Below, piece by piece: positions 1 to 9,019 of a DNA stretch of 64,000 nt. The DNA is from Tumebacillus flagellatus. GTDB taxonomy: Bacteria > Bacillota > Bacilli > Tumebacillales > Tumebacillaceae. A program made the position numbers and the translations under genes. Every line of letters starts with the position of its first letter. The stretch's first letter is position 1. The notes under the pieces are model-generated. The model was not told the DNA's origin. It ran no database searches and was given only the letters and a program-made list of their open reading frames with translations. The stretch is from contig NZ_JMIR01000009.1 of assembly GCF_000714935.1 (NCBI RefSeq), forward strand, positions 1 to 64,000. The letters run 5' to 3'.

Positions 1-43
1 TACGAGTCCCACAACGATTGTCAAAGTGCCTTGCGAGTGATGC

Positions 44-538
44 ATGAGATGTGGTCATTCACTCAACAGAATCAATCCAGTAGATCGGACAAACATGGAG
101 CGCGAGTACGGTCATGATTTGACAGTTGAATTGGACTTGGAGGAATTGATCAACCACCTCTCTCTGATTCGTGTGGTCTCGAATCTAAACAGTCGGGCAG
201 AGGAAAGCCTGATCAACTACTGGGCATCGGATGATGGTGCTGTTTTTTTTGCAGACGCAAGGAGATATGTAGCGGATGCATTACGGATTGCACCACAAGG
301 GCACCCGGAGAGAGGGAGGGCGTACAAAAACTTTGCGTACCTTCTGTTGGCACGAAATAAAACGAGTGCTGCCTGTGAGCTGATTAAGCGGGCAACGGAA
401 ATCTTCCGGCAAAACGGGCTTTTGGAACCGATTGACGAACTTCTAGAAATGCTCTCGACTCGAACGGAAACCGAGTGCAAGTTGTTGCAGGTTCGCATTG
501 CAGCGGTGCTCAGAGAGATGGAAGCTGCGGGATTATAA
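44..538 (+). CDS. Hypothetical helical (TPR-like) protein, possibly a 3' fragment
   Basis: The frame encodes up to 164 residues. Its second half (about residues 80-160) is strongly helical, with spacing like a tetratricopeptide pair (a GRAYKNFAYLLLARN helix followed by an ACELIKRATEIFRQNG helix). A stop lies two codons upstream of the first ATG at 44, and no good ribosome binding site precedes either that ATG or the one at 95. It may therefore be the remaining 3' part of a longer TPR regulator that is broken or starts outside the window. A bidirectional terminator follows directly. Function is not recognised; the real start is uncertain. Confidence 0.45.
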   Translation: MRCGHSLNRINPVDRTNMEREYGHDLTVELDLEELINHLSLIRVVSNLNSRAEESLINYWASDDGAVFFADARRYVADALRIAPQGHPERGRAYKNFAYLLLARNKTSAACELIKRATEIFRQNGLLEPIDELLEMLSTRTETECKLLQVRIAAVLREMEAAGL

Positions 539-567
539 GAGACATTGTGGGCTACCGTCCATTCCAT

Positions 568-606
568 AAAAAAGGGCAGAAACCGTCACTCGCGGTTCCT
601 GCCCTT
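568..606. terminator. Bidirectional intrinsic terminator
   Basis: A 15-bp perfect inverted repeat (arms 571-585 and 592-606, with the last loop base shared) is preceded by an A-run, giving a T-tract on the minus strand; on the plus strand the T-tract is short. It sits between the convergent genes ending at 538 and 611. Confidence 0.8.
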
Positions 607-610
607 TGCA

Positions 611-1252
611 TCAATCGGTGATTTCGTTGATCGCGTTGATCGTGAAGATCGGGTGTTGGTTCCCGTCTACATCCTGAACGAGCTGTTGGTCTTCGTCTGT
701 ATGTACAACTTCATTGATCCAGATTTCACCGCGCCCCACCATTACTCCACGGTCATTCACAAAGAGGTCTTCTGCTTTTTGGTTGATCAAAGCTGTTTTT
801 ACCCGAGTCGTCATGATTTCATCATATTGATTGAGAAACTCCTCTCGTGTTGCGTTCTTGTAATTTTTTCCCGAATCATTGACACGCAAAGGGAACCTCA
901 ATAAATCTGCTACGGCCTCGTGATTCTCTTCTTGAACCATCTGTTGTAACTTTTTGAAAAACGCTTCGAATTCCTTAGGGTAATAGATTCCCGCATCTCG
1001 GTAAGGATTGCCAGCACTGATGTCAGCTTCTTCCGGTGCATTTGCCGGGGGAAGGGTTGCAGAGGCGGGTGCTTTCGTCTTCGTATGGATTGGTACGTGG
1101 AAAGGATCATCGACCGGCACAGATGCTTCTATCGTATGTGTTGGACTCTGGGAAGGCAATAAATTCCAAGTGGCCACCCCGATAAAAATGACCCCAGCTA
1201 CGAGCACCAGCGAAATAAAAAATCTACGTTTCGTTCTTTGTTTCCTCACCAC
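611..1252 (-). CDS. Membrane-anchored hypothetical protein
   Basis: The 213-residue protein has a basic N-terminus, one membrane segment (about residues 11-29), a Pro/Thr/Ala-rich linker to about residue 75, and a C-terminal extracytoplasmic domain (about 85-213) that looks like an NTF2-like or DUF4878-type fold by pattern only. The start is one of two consecutive GTG codons (1250-1252 or 1247-1249), chosen because GAGGAG lies nine bases upstream. It is the only gene of its transcription unit and ends at a strong terminator. Family assignment is not secure. Confidence 0.75.
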   Translation of the reverse strand: MVRKQRTKRRFFISLVLVAGVIFIGVATWNLLPSQSPTHTIEASVPVDDPFHVPIHTKTKAPASATLPPANAPEEADISAGNPYRDAGIYYPKEFEAFFKKLQQMVQEENHEAVADLLRFPLRVNDSGKNYKNATREEFLNQYDEIMTTRVKTALINQKAEDLFVNDRGVMVGRGEIWINEVVHTDEDQQLVQDVDGNQHPIFTINAINEITD

Positions 1253-1267
1253 GATGATCCGCTCCTC

Positions 1268-1697
1268 GAACTACTTTGATCTAGGATATCAAAAAATAGA
1301 CGTTTCACGGGGTGTTTTCATTACACCAAGAAATTCCGCAGCACGATTTGTTTGCGGCGGTGCTTGAGAAACCTTGGTTTCCGCTCGGGAATACGAGGAT
1401 TTTGCACTAAACAGTCGAAAAAGAACACTAGCATTCGCCTAACCGCCGTCAACAAACGCATAGAATTCTTGAGGAGCGGGCGATTCAATCCGCTCTTTGT
1501 TATTGTAGAGATAGAAAGATTTACGGGAAAAAATACTTTTTCCATATGCTGTAAAAATCATTTTCTATCTACGAAAATAGTGTTACACTATTACGAGGTT
1601 ATAATTGATCCAGAAAAGGTGTGTTTCCAGGACGCGCCCTGGCTTGCTGTGTGCTGAGCAAGGACCGCCCGCCTCCTTTCTGTAAATCTTAATGTGT
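1268..1697. other. Intergenic region with no recognised gene
   Basis: About 430 bases separate the divergent genes at 611-1252 and 1711-3219. The open frames seen in it (for example 1352-1657 plus, 1321-1545 minus) have Cys/Arg-rich composition, no ribosome binding site and no family resemblance. A TATAAT hexamer lies at 1600-1605 in an AT-rich stretch but has no well-placed -35 partner. It presumably holds the promoters of both flanking genes. Confidence 0.5.
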
Positions 1698-1710
1698 AAG
1701 GATGGTTAAA

Positions 1711-3219
1711 ATGAGTGGACAAACTGGAACAGACGTAATCTTAATCGGTGCAGGGATCATGAGTGCGACGCTCGGCACTCTCCTGAAAGAACTGGTGCCG
1801 GACTGGAAAATTACCGTGTTTGAGAAGCTCGGAAGCGCTGGTGAAGAAAGTTCGAACGAATGGAACAACGCAGGGACAGGTCACGCGGCCCTGTGCGAGC
1901 TGAACTACACCGTCGAAAACCCGGATGGATCCATAGATATCACCAAAGCGATCAAAATCAACGAACAGTTCCAGCTGTCCAAGCAATTTTGGTCCTATCT
2001 GGTCAACCGCAACCTGATCCAAAACCCGAAGGACTTCATCATGCCGCTGCCCCATCTGAGCATGGTGCAAGGGGAAGAGAACGTCGCGTTTTTGAAAAAA
2101 CGCTTCGAAGCACTCTCGAACAATCCCCTGTTCGAAGGGATGGAATTCTCCGATGAAACGGAAAAACTGAAAGAATGGATTCCGCTGATCATGAACGGTC
2201 GCGACTCGAACGACCCGATCGCGGCAACCAAAATCGATTCTGGTACAGACGTTAACTTTGGAGCTTTGACTCGCATCTTGTTCGATCACCTGAAGAAGCA
2301 AGATGTAGAGATGAAGTTTAAACATAGTGTAGATGATATTAAGCGTGCCGCCGACGGCTCGTGGGAATTGAAAGTGCGCAACGTCAACACCGGCGCGGTC
2401 GAACGCCACACGGCGAAGTTCGTGTTCATCGGCGGCGGCGGCGGCAGTCTGCCGTTGCTGCAAAAGTCGGGGATTCCGGAAAGCAAACACATCGGCGGGT
2501 TCCCGGTCAGCGGCCTCTTCATGGTGTGCAACAACCCGGAAGTTGTGGAGCAGCATCATGCGAAGGTCTACGGCAAAGCGAAAGTCGGCGCTCCGCCGAT
2601 GTCGGTTCCGCACCTTGACACTCGTTACATCGACAACAAAAAATCGCTGCTGTTTGGCCCGTTTGCAGGCTTCTCTCCGAAGTTCTTGAAAACCGGCTCC
2701 ATGTTTGACTTGTTGGGCTCCGTGAAGCCGAACAACGTCTTCACGATGCTGGCAGCCGGCGCGAAAAACGTTCCGCTGACCAAGTACCTGATCCAGCAGG
2801 TCATGCTGTCGAAGGAAAAGCGCATGGAAGAACTGCGCGAGTTCATCCCGAACGCCAAGAGCGAAGATTGGGATATCGTCGTTGCAGGCCAACGCGTACA
2901 GGTTATTAAAGACACGGCTGACGGCAAAGGAACGCTGCAATTCGGTACGGAAGTCGTCAGCGCGGCGGACGGCTCGATTGCGGCACTGCTCGGCGCATCT
3001 CCGGGTGCTTCGACAGCCGTTCACGTCATGCTTGAACTGATCAAGAAATGCTTCCCGCAAGAGCTCAAAGCATGGGAACCGAAGATCAGGGAAATGATCC
3101 CGTCTTACGGCGTGTCCCTGCTGAAGAACCCGGACCTGATCCGCGAACTTCATGCCTCCACGGCGAAGACGCTGGGTCTGAGCGAAGATTCTTCGTTGCA
3201 GACGGCAAGCGTGTCCTAA
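1711..3219 (+). CDS. mqo: Malate:quinone oxidoreductase
   Basis: Membrane-associated FAD enzyme oxidising malate to oxaloacetate and passing electrons to quinone. The protein (502 residues, the usual Mqo length) opens with a dinucleotide-binding motif ([14 protein letters not shown]) and carries the family signatures [20 protein letters not shown] and [13 protein letters not shown]. The ATG at 1711 is preferred over one at 1702, because AAGGA (1698-1702) lies eight bases before 1711 but overlaps the earlier ATG. The gene is monocistronic, with a terminator just downstream. With fumarase C at 9118 it supplies two TCA-cycle steps in this window. Confidence 0.95.
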   Translation: MSGQTGTDVILIGAGIMSATLGTLLKELVPDWKITVFEKLGSAGEESSNEWNNAGTGHAALCELNYTVENPDGSIDITKAIKINEQFQLSKQFWSYLVNRNLIQNPKDFIMPLPHLSMVQGEENVAFLKKRFEALSNNPLFEGMEFSDETEKLKEWIPLIMNGRDSNDPIAATKIDSGTDVNFGALTRILFDHLKKQDVEMKFKHSVDDIKRAADGSWELKVRNVNTGAVERHTAKFVFIGGGGGSLPLLQKSGIPESKHIGGFPVSGLFMVCNNPEVVEQHHAKVYGKAKVGAPPMSVPHLDTRYIDNKKSLLFGPFAGFSPKFLKTGSMFDLLGSVKPNNVFTMLAAGAKNVPLTKYLIQQVMLSKEKRMEELREFIPNAKSEDWDIVVAGQRVQVIKDTADGKGTLQFGTEVVSAADGSIAALLGASPGASTAVHVMLELIKKCFPQELKAWEPKIREMIPSYGVSLLKNPDLIRELHASTAKTLGLSEDSSLQTASVS

Positions 3220-3234
3220 GAGATAAGATTCGGA

Positions 3235-3274
3235 CGAAAAAACTCCCTTTTCCTGAGAGGAAAGGGAGTTTTTG
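3235..3274. terminator. Bidirectional intrinsic terminator
   Basis: An A-run, a CTCCCTTTTCC/GGAAAGGGAG stem and a T-run (arms about 3242-3252 and 3258-3270) sit between convergent mqo and the RraA-like remnant. Confidence 0.85.
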
Positions 3275-3276
3275 TG

Positions 3277-3780
3277 TTACTTAGAGAGCATGTTGTCGAT
3301 GCAGCGCAGGATCTCTTCGCGCTTGCCGGAGACCTTCGCGACGCGTTGCTCTTCCGACTTCATGCGCTCCAGCGCTTTTTCCAAAACTTCGTTCTCCATC
3401 GTCTGCGGGATGACGACGACACCGTCCGCATCGCCTACGATGAGGTCACCGGGGGAGATGGAAACACCGCCGCACGAAATCGGAACATGGAGTTCGCCCA
3501 TCCCGGCTTTGCCGCAGGGGGCCACCGTGGTTCCTTTGCAGAAAACGGGGAAGTTCAGCGCTTTGCAGCCGCGAACATCGCGAATGACGCCATCGACGAC
3601 GACGCCCGCGATGCCCAAGGTTTGCGCCATCCCAAGGATAAAGTCGCCGGTCATCGCTCGGTACATGTCGCCTTTGACGTCGACGACGAGGACATCGCCC
3701 GGTTGCGCTTCCCGAATGGCTTTGAGAAATAGCGAAATAGCATAGCTTGCTTTCGAGTTTTCGATAACGGGGACGTTCCA
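3277..3780 (-). pseudogene. RraA/HMG-aldolase-like gene, 5'-truncated
   Basis: The frame encodes the C-terminal two thirds of an RraA-family protein (4-hydroxy-4-methyl-2-oxoglutarate aldolase / RraA-like). Recognisable parts are AQPGDVLVVD, a GIAGVVVDGVIRD stretch with the conserved Arg-Asp, and ISPGDLIVGDADGVVVIP. The homology continues upstream of the first ATG (3664-3666) in the same frame to 3780 (NVPVIENSKASYAISL) and then meets the TGA of the neighbouring membrane protein gene. The first 60 or so residues expected of the family, and any start with a ribosome binding site, are missing. A 129-residue product from the internal ATG is possible but unlikely to be functional. Confidence 0.7.
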
Positions 3781-4419
3781 TCAAGAAACAGACCACGCCA
3801 ACAGAACCTGCGCCGCATAGTACGTCACCATCACCAGCACTTCAAACACCCGCGAACCCTTCACAAATCGATTCCACGCGAGCACGGAATCCGAGATCAT
3901 AAACAGCACCGCTCCCGTGAAAATCCACGCGTCGCCCGACGTGGCGGCCCGCCAAACCATGCCGAGAATGACGAGGATGTAGCAGGCGACCGCCACGAGC
4001 AGACCCCGACCGCCGGAGCGCAAAACCCCTTTTGCCAGCAGAAAAAAATACACCGCTCCAAACGCGGCCAACACCCCCGCGACGATCCCCTGATGCTCCG
4101 CCAACCCCTGCAAGGAACCCCCGCGCCCCGGCGCAAAAGCCGCCATGTAACAAACATGCGCCGCAAAAAACGCAAGCAATCCCGAGAGAAACCTCTCCTT
4201 CGGCAGTACCAAAAAAACATCCCCCGCAAGCGACAGCACCAATCCCGCCAGCAACCACCGATCCAAGGCGTCTCCAAAATCCGCCCCGAGCACCGCCAGC
4301 AGGAGGATCACAACCATCGTTCCCGGCTTCCACCCATACCTCGCCTTCTCCCATCCACGCGCAATCGCCAGCAAATCCATCAACCCGCACGCCATCGCAA
4401 CCGCTGTCAGTGCTAACAT
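3781..4419 (-). CDS. Lysoplasmalogenase-like (YhhN/TMEM86 family) membrane protein
   Basis: A 212-residue protein with about eight hydrophobic segments. It shows YhhN-family signatures: GDVFLVLPKERFLSGLLAFF followed by AH, and a C-terminal FMISDSVLAWNRF then TYYAAQ. Characterised family members hydrolyse the vinyl-ether bond of lysoplasmalogen; the bacterial role is less clear. GAGAGGGG lies about ten bases before the ATG. Its stop codon is directly followed, in the same frame, by the RraA-like remnant, which suggests a deletion or rearrangement joined the two. Confidence 0.8.
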   Translation of the reverse strand: MLALTAVAMACGLMDLLAIARGWEKARYGWKPGTMVVILLLAVLGADFGDALDRWLLAGLVLSLAGDVFLVLPKERFLSGLLAFFAAHVCYMAAFAPGRGGSLQGLAEHQGIVAGVLAAFGAVYFFLLAKGVLRSGGRGLLVAVACYILVILGMVWRAATSGDAWIFTGAVLFMISDSVLAWNRFVKGSRVFEVLVMVTYYAAQVLLAWSVS

Positions 4420-4643
4420 CTCCGAGTTGTCCCCTCTCGTTTAAATCGAAAACCGAAAATCTTCATTTCGATCATGAAACTTCTACACTCACACGCAAGA
4501 AGCCTTCCAAAAACCCCCACTCCAAAAACAAAAAAACACCACAGCCACATCCACGAAGACTCGTAACGGTGATCATTTTACTTTTTTGAAAAGTGTGAAA
4601 TAATAGGGACTGATATTTCACTCGAAAGCGAGGACTTTCATAC

Positions 4644-5111
4644 TTGGCAAACATCATGAACCTTCAAAACCTTCCCGGTGAATTCAGCGAACACTTCGAC
4701 GACTTCATGGGCAAAATCAGCACGCTCTATCTCGGGGGAGCCGCAGGAAGTCAAAAAATCTACGTGAACATCGACCGCCTCGAACCCGGTGCGACCAGCA
4801 CCGTCTATCACAGCCACTCGCTTCAGGAGGAGTTTTTTCTGATCTTGCAAGGCTCGGGGACGCTGCGCTGGAACGGGGAGGAGTATCCGGTGAAACAGGG
4901 CGACTTCATCGCGAAGCCTGCAGGACAAGGAATCGCGCATACGTTCCTCAACACCGGCGAGACCCTGTTGGAGATCCTCGACGTCGGCACGAACGAAATC
5001 GGCGACGTTGCGCACTACCCGGACGAGGATGTGTACTACCTCCGCGATCAAAAGCTGAAGTTTAAAGGGCAAGACGCCATCGACTTTGAAACGGAGCCGA
5101 ATGCGAAGTAG
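4644..5111 (+). CDS. Cupin-domain protein
   Basis: The 155-residue protein is a single small beta-barrel cupin. It has a metal-site motif with HSHS followed by EEFFLILQGSG (about residues 55-73) and a second motif around PAGQGIAHTFLNTG (about 91-104). The TTG at 4644 is taken as the start because GCGAGGA lies nine bases upstream, whereas the in-frame ATG at 4656 is 21 bases away. Such proteins bind metals and sugars, or act as small dioxygenases or isomerases; the substrate cannot be read from the sequence. It appears monocistronic. Confidence 0.75.
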   Translation: MANIMNLQNLPGEFSEHFDDFMGKISTLYLGGAAGSQKIYVNIDRLEPGATSTVYHSHSLQEEFFLILQGSGTLRWNGEEYPVKQGDFIAKPAGQGIAHTFLNTGETLLEILDVGTNEIGDVAHYPDEDVYYLRDQKLKFKGQDAIDFETEPNAK

Positions 5112-5129
5112 GCAAACTTTTTCCTCGTC

Positions 5130-5158
5130 TTGCCAGTTTGTTACAGGCGCGGTATGCT
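5130..5158 (+). promoter_or_regulatory. SigmaA-type promoter
   Basis: TTGCCA (5130-5135), 17-bp spacer, TATGCT (5153-5158), 17 bases before the ATG of the lipoprotein gene. Confidence 0.6.
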
Positions 5159-5175
5159 GTTTCTGGAGGTATTCC

Positions 5176-6006
5176 ATGAAGCAGTATTTACTCGCGCTTT
5201 TTACAATTGCTGTACTTTGTGCGGGCTGTTCGTCCAACGCGACGACGGCGTCCACCTCAACGCCCGCAAGGCCCGCGGCAACTCCCGCCTCTCAACCCAG
5301 CGACAATCCACCGTCCGCACCGGAAAAAACCGCACCGGCCCCAACCAACACCGACGTGGATCACGTTCTGCTCCTCGACGAGGAAAATACACCCACCGTT
5401 TTACCGCTCACGCCAGTCCCTGCCGAACACGCACTGGTCAGCGGCCAAGGAGTGCTCTCCCTGAAACCGCTCCAACCGATTTCCGCCATCCATTTCACCG
5501 TCCCGCCCGCTCTGGCAAATCAACTTGCGGCGTACTGGGTGAACGAGGGGGACAACGTGCACAGTTTGCTTTTTTTAGGTCCCAAGGGTTGGAACGTGCA
5601 GAAAGCCTCCTTCGCAACTGACGGCTCGATGAACATCCGTCTCGTGTCCCCGCAGGACCCGAAGCAATACCTGAATTTGCTTGGAGACGGCGGGTGCGCG
5701 GGTTGTGCGCTGCGCCATCTCGGGACGGTGTTCCCCAATCGCACAGCCGCCGCCAGCGAATTTGCAGGCCAACCGGTTGAGCTGGGGAACTTCCCGCACA
5801 CCTACGCGATCACCCCAAGGGTCATGGCGATCTCGCTCGGAAGCGCGGAGGCGGGTTATGAAGCGAACGCCGTCGACCTCGACCGCACGGAGGACAACCA
5901 ATACAGCTTCGACGTCGTCGAAATCAAAACGAAATCCACCGACCTCCCGCTGCAAACGGTGATTTTGAACTTCTACTGGCAAGAGAGCTACGGCATGAAA
6001 TCTTGA
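5176..6006 (+). CDS. Putative lipoprotein of unknown function
   Basis: The 276-residue product begins with a lipoprotein-type signal (MKQYLLALFTIAVLCAGC, with Cys18 as likely lipidated residue although the -3 position is Cys, not the usual Leu). A low-complexity Thr/Ala/Pro linker runs to about residue 60, and a globular domain follows. That domain resembles DUF4850-type proteins by pattern only and contains a GDGGCAGCALRHLG segment with two Cys. GGAGG lies six bases before the ATG, which fixes the start against a longer frame beginning at 5086. It is probably anchored on the outer face of the membrane. Confidence 0.75.
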   Translation: MKQYLLALFTIAVLCAGCSSNATTASTSTPARPAATPASQPSDNPPSAPEKTAPAPTNTDVDHVLLLDEENTPTVLPLTPVPAEHALVSGQGVLSLKPLQPISAIHFTVPPALANQLAAYWVNEGDNVHSLLFLGPKGWNVQKASFATDGSMNIRLVSPQDPKQYLNLLGDGGCAGCALRHLGTVFPNRTAAASEFAGQPVELGNFPHTYAITPRVMAISLGSAEAGYEANAVDLDRTEDNQYSFDVVEIKTKSTDLPLQTVILNFYWQESYGMKS

Positions 6007-6033
6007 AACTTTTTCCGAACTTCCCCGTATATA
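6003..6033 (+). promoter_or_regulatory. Possible sigmaA promoter
   Basis: TTGAAA (6003-6008), overlapping the preceding stop codon, and TATATA (6028-6033), separated by a long 19-bp spacer, lie ahead of the gene starting at 6067. Confidence 0.35.
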
Positions 6034-6066
6034 CCAAGTAACACCGACTTCTCAAGGAGAACTGCC

Positions 6067-6531
6067 ATGTTCGGAAAAAAACCAACTTCACCCGACCCGC
6101 AGCTGGAAAACAGCTTTACCTGCTCCTCGATGCTCATGGTCATCGTGTTGGCGGCGATGGAGCTCCTACATAATATCTACCAGAGCGATATCGACCAACT
6201 GCTGATGAAGTGGACGCACGCAGATCACGTGCCGTCTTACATTTCCATGATCGTCACCTTCGTGATCCTGGTTCTCATCGGGCTCCTGTTCGACCGTCAG
6301 CAAGACGTGGTGATCGAGGACGAGTACATCCAGATCGGCAACTCGCCGCTGCACTTCTACCGTACGGATGAAATCCGCGAAATCAAGCTCAAGGAAGGCC
6401 GGCTCACCATCTACACCCGTCGGCTGCGTTTCTTGACGTCGTACCACGTTCGAAAACCGCAACGCACCGCCGCGCACCGTTTACTCTGCGAGTGGGCGAA
6501 CCAGCACGGCATCGTGTATAAGATCATGTAA
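6067..6531 (+). CDS. Small membrane protein with two TM segments
   Basis: A 154-residue protein with hydrophobic segments at about residues 20-36 and 58-76. A soluble C-terminus (80-154) follows whose beta-strand-then-helix pattern (EDEYIQIGNSPLHFYRTDEI) resembles bacterial PH-like domains. AAGGAG lies about seven bases before the ATG. Function is unknown. A terminator follows. Confidence 0.7.
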   Translation: MFGKKPTSPDPQLENSFTCSSMLMVIVLAAMELLHNIYQSDIDQLLMKWTHADHVPSYISMIVTFVILVLIGLLFDRQQDVVIEDEYIQIGNSPLHFYRTDEIREIKLKEGRLTIYTRRLRFLTSYHVRKPQRTAAHRLLCEWANQHGIVYKIM

Positions 6532-6532
6532 A

Positions 6533-6566
6533 AACCGCCCTGCCACGAGAGCAGAGCGGTTTTTTC
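6533..6566 (+). terminator. Intrinsic terminator
   Basis: AAACCGC/GCGGTTT outer stem with inner CTGC/GCAG pairing, followed by six T, directly after the stop at 6531. Confidence 0.75.
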
Positions 6567-6568
6567 TA

Positions 6569-6597
6569 TTGCCGAACAGGAAAAAATCCCCTATACT
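6569..6597 (+). promoter_or_regulatory. SigmaA-type promoter
   Basis: TTGCCG (6569-6574), 17-bp spacer, TATACT (6592-6597). It sits between the preceding terminator and the GNAT gene. Confidence 0.6.
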
Positions 6598-6637
6598 AGC
6601 GGAAACTCTTACCATTTATCCGAGAGAGGACGATCAC

Positions 6638-7231
6638 ATGACAACCAAACCTACACATCCGATCTTGATGGAATTTCCCGACCGCTTCGAAACGGAGCGA
6701 CTGCTCGTGCGCTTGCCGCTGCCCGGCGACGGCAAAGAAGTCTATCAATCCATTCTGGAGAGCTTGGAAGAATTAAAACCGTGGATGCCCTTCGCGCATC
6801 TCGACCAGACGGAAGCAGACGTGGAGCTTAACATCCGGGAAGCGCACGTGAAGTTTTTGCAACGTTCGGACTTGCGCTTGCTGGCGTTTCATAAGGACAC
6901 CGGCGAATTGGTGGTCAGCACCGGATTGCACCGTTTGGACTGGGAGGGGCGCCTATTTGAAATCGGCTATTGGGCACGCACCAAGTACGCAGGGCAGGGA
7001 CTTGTCACGGAAGCGGTCCGCGGTCTGGAGGAGTTTGCGATCAGCCATTTGCAGGCGAACCGCCTCATGATCCGTTGCGACGAGCGCAATGTCCGCAGCG
7101 CGGCGGTGGCGGAGCGTCTCGGGTACACGCTGGAAGGCATCCTGCGCAACGAAAGCCTCGACATCGTGGACGGCAAGACGCTGACCAACACCAAAGTCTA
7201 CGCGAAAGTACGAGGGCACGAATTCGCATGA
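6638..7231 (+). CDS. GNAT-family acetyltransferase (RimJ/RimL-like)
   Basis: The 197-residue protein has the RimJ/RimL pattern: N-terminal FETERLLVRLP, IGYWARTKYAGQGLVTEAV (the acetyl-CoA pyrophosphate-binding loop, about residues 109-127) and NVRSAAVAERLGYTLEGILR (about 150-170). The family N-acetylates ribosomal proteins or small molecules using acetyl-CoA. The ATG at 6638 has GAGAGAGGA seven bases upstream; an in-frame ATG at 6569 lies inside the promoter and is rejected. The stop overlaps the start of the next gene (ATGA), so the two are co-transcribed. Confidence 0.85.
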   Translation: MTTKPTHPILMEFPDRFETERLLVRLPLPGDGKEVYQSILESLEELKPWMPFAHLDQTEADVELNIREAHVKFLQRSDLRLLAFHKDTGELVVSTGLHRLDWEGRLFEIGYWARTKYAGQGLVTEAVRGLEEFAISHLQANRLMIRCDERNVRSAAVAERLGYTLEGILRNESLDIVDGKTLTNTKVYAKVRGHEFA

Positions 7232-8274
7232 TGATGACGCTGGCGGGAATGGTGCGTTTTTTTGCAGCGACAGGGGAGGCGGGGCCGGATGCTGAGATGG
7301 TGCCGCAACTGCTGGAGCGCTGGGGGTATGACGCGGGCACGATTCGCTTCGTGCGCGCTTCGCAGAATGTTATCTTGAAGTTTCAGCGGGACGGGCAGGA
7401 TTTCATCTTGCGCTTGAGCCACGAGAGCGAGCGAAGTTTGCAGGAGATCGAAGCGGAGTTGGCGTTCTTGAACTTCCTCGCCCAGCGGGATGTACCCGTT
7501 CATCAGCCGGTCGCATCAAAAGCAGGGCGTGAGATCGAGACTTGCGACAGCTCGCTCGGCGTGTTTCACGCGGTGGTGTTTACGTACTTGCACGGCGAGC
7601 ATCCGGAGCTGGAAGACTTGGACGAAACCGGGTTCGCCCGCTGGGGAGCGGCAATGGGGCGTCTGCACCAAGTTGCAAGTCAATATGAAGCCGAGTGCGA
7701 ACGCCTGCCGCGAGACGCTGACACCGATCAAGCCAAGACGGGTCGGCGCAAGACCTGCTTTGAGCAACTGGCGCTCGCCAAAGCTGCTTTGCCCGCTGAG
7801 GAAACGGCGGCGTTGCAAGAAGTGACCCGCCTCGAAACGTGGCTGCGCTCCCTCCCGCGCACCGACGACAACTTCGGCATGATCCACTTCGACTTCGAAC
7901 TCGACAACCTGATCCGGCGCGAAGACGGGGAGTTGCAAATTCTCGACTTTGACGGCTGCTCCTGCAATTGGTTTGCCGCCGACATCGCGTTTGCTCTGCG
8001 CGACTTGTACGTCGCGGGCGCAGAAGCAGACGAGGAGGACCCGCGCATCCGCGCCTTCCTCCAAGGCTACCGTACGAAAAAAACACTCCTTCCCGCAGAC
8101 GCCGCGCATCTCCCGATGTTTTTGCGCTTCCATCAACTGTTGATGTTCGCCAAATTGCTCGACGTCGTGCGCCTCGAATCCGGCCCGGAGTGGGCGATGA
8201 ACTTGAAAGCCCGCTTGGAAGGCAAACTGCAAGCTCTGCGCGAGTGTTTTTCGCAGCGAGGAGCAAGCAAATAA
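7228..8274 (+). CDS. Aminoglycoside phosphotransferase-family kinase
   Basis: A 348-residue protein with a protein-kinase-like fold of the APH/choline kinase/homoserine kinase II type. The Brenner motif (HFDFELDN, residues 220-227: H220, D222, N227) and the metal-binding ILDFDG a few residues later are intact. Such enzymes phosphorylate small hydroxylated metabolites or antibiotics; the substrate is unknown. The start ATG overlaps the GNAT stop. A longer frame extends upstream to 6970, but only as a shadow of the GNAT gene. Confidence 0.85.
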   Translation: MMMTLAGMVRFFAATGEAGPDAEMVPQLLERWGYDAGTIRFVRASQNVILKFQRDGQDFILRLSHESERSLQEIEAELAFLNFLAQRDVPVHQPVASKAGREIETCDSSLGVFHAVVFTYLHGEHPELEDLDETGFARWGAAMGRLHQVASQYEAECERLPRDADTDQAKTGRRKTCFEQLALAKAALPAEETAALQEVTRLETWLRSLPRTDDNFGMIHFDFELDNLIRREDGELQILDFDGCSCNWFAADIAFALRDLYVAGAEADEEDPRIRAFLQGYRTKKTLLPADAAHLPMFLRFHQLLMFAKLLDVVRLESGPEWAMNLKARLEGKLQALRECFSQRGASK

Positions 8275-8317
8275 AAAACCGCAATCGTCCTCTTCCTGGA
8301 GGCGAGCGGTTTTTTTC
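8273..8317 (+). terminator. Intrinsic terminator
   Basis: AAAAACCGC/GCGGTTTTT with a central CGTCCTC/GGAGG-type stem, ending in seven T, directly after the kinase stop. Confidence 0.8.
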
Positions 8318-8379
8318 TTAGAATGCAGAGGGAGGCTGTGAACGTGCATTTTCATAGCGAACAGGACATCGTATTGACT

Positions 8380-8991
8380 CTATAAAGCGGCGGGCAGTCC
8401 GTGAAGGTACATCTCCAAACCGTTGCCGTCACGAAAGCTTTCCAACGTGTCGGTGATGGGAGCAGGGGGGACGGCGAAGTTGGTCTCATAGTCCACCTCG
8501 TCATAGATTTTGCGAACGGGGAAGGCGAGCTTCTCCTCGTCCAGCGAAAACCGGGCGTCCACTCCCGGTTTGTTTCCGCGCGCATCCAGACGAATCCACT
8601 TCTGATGTTCGCTCAGGTAGACGGTGTTCAGCGCATGCACGCAATGCCCGTCCTCCGGCTTGTCAAACAACGTCAGCCGCTGGTAGCAAAAACCCGACGG
8701 AATCCCCGCCGCCCGCAGGAGCGCCGCGAGCAGATGGGATTTGGCATAACAGATGCCGTGCCCGTTCTGAAGCACCTCCGACGCGGTCGCTTGCACATCG
8801 GTCGCTTGAATGTCCCACGAGTGTGCGATTCGATCCCGCACAAATTCATAGATGTCGCGCACGAGTTCCGTCTCGCTCTGCCCTGATTGAAGCTCTCGAA
8901 CCAATTCCTGAATCGCGGCGTTGTCAAAATCAACGTACCGATCCGACTGCAAAAAGGCATCCATCGGCTCCGTGGTCTTCAGTTTGATCAT
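8380..8991 (-). CDS. Transglutaminase-like superfamily protein
   Basis: A 203-residue protein with the complete papain-like triad order of the transglutaminase core: Cys81 in GHGICYAKSH, His119 in HCVHALNTVYL and Asp136 in WIRLDARG. No signal peptide or membrane segment is seen, so it is probably cytoplasmic. Bacterial members act as peptidases or amidohydrolases more often than as cross-linkers. AGAGGTG lies about five bases before the ATG. It is divergent from fumC. Confidence 0.85.
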   Translation of the reverse strand: MIKLKTTEPMDAFLQSDRYVDFDNAAIQELVRELQSGQSETELVRDIYEFVRDRIAHSWDIQATDVQATASEVLQNGHGICYAKSHLLAALLRAAGIPSGFCYQRLTLFDKPEDGHCVHALNTVYLSEHQKWIRLDARGNKPGVDARFSLDEEKLAFPVRKIYDEVDYETNFAVPPAPITDTLESFRDGNGLEMYLHGLPAAL

Positions 8992-9019
8992 GGCGCACCT
9001 CTCTTCAAACGATGTAGTA

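Noticed and set aside
1352-1657. A 101-codon frame upstream of mqo
   Set aside because: No ribosome binding site, unusual composition and no resemblance to known proteins; the region is more likely regulatory.
1702-1710. Earlier ATG of mqo
   Set aside because: It overlaps the AAGGA ribosome binding site; the ATG at 1711 is correctly spaced.
1741-3153. A 470-codon minus-strand frame antisense to mqo
   Set aside because: Low-complexity Arg/Phe/Val composition and complete overlap with a confidently identified gene.
8401-8886. Plus-strand 161-codon frame opposite the transglutaminase-like gene
   Set aside because: Antisense shadow; the minus-strand frame has a complete Cys-His-Asp set and a promoter.
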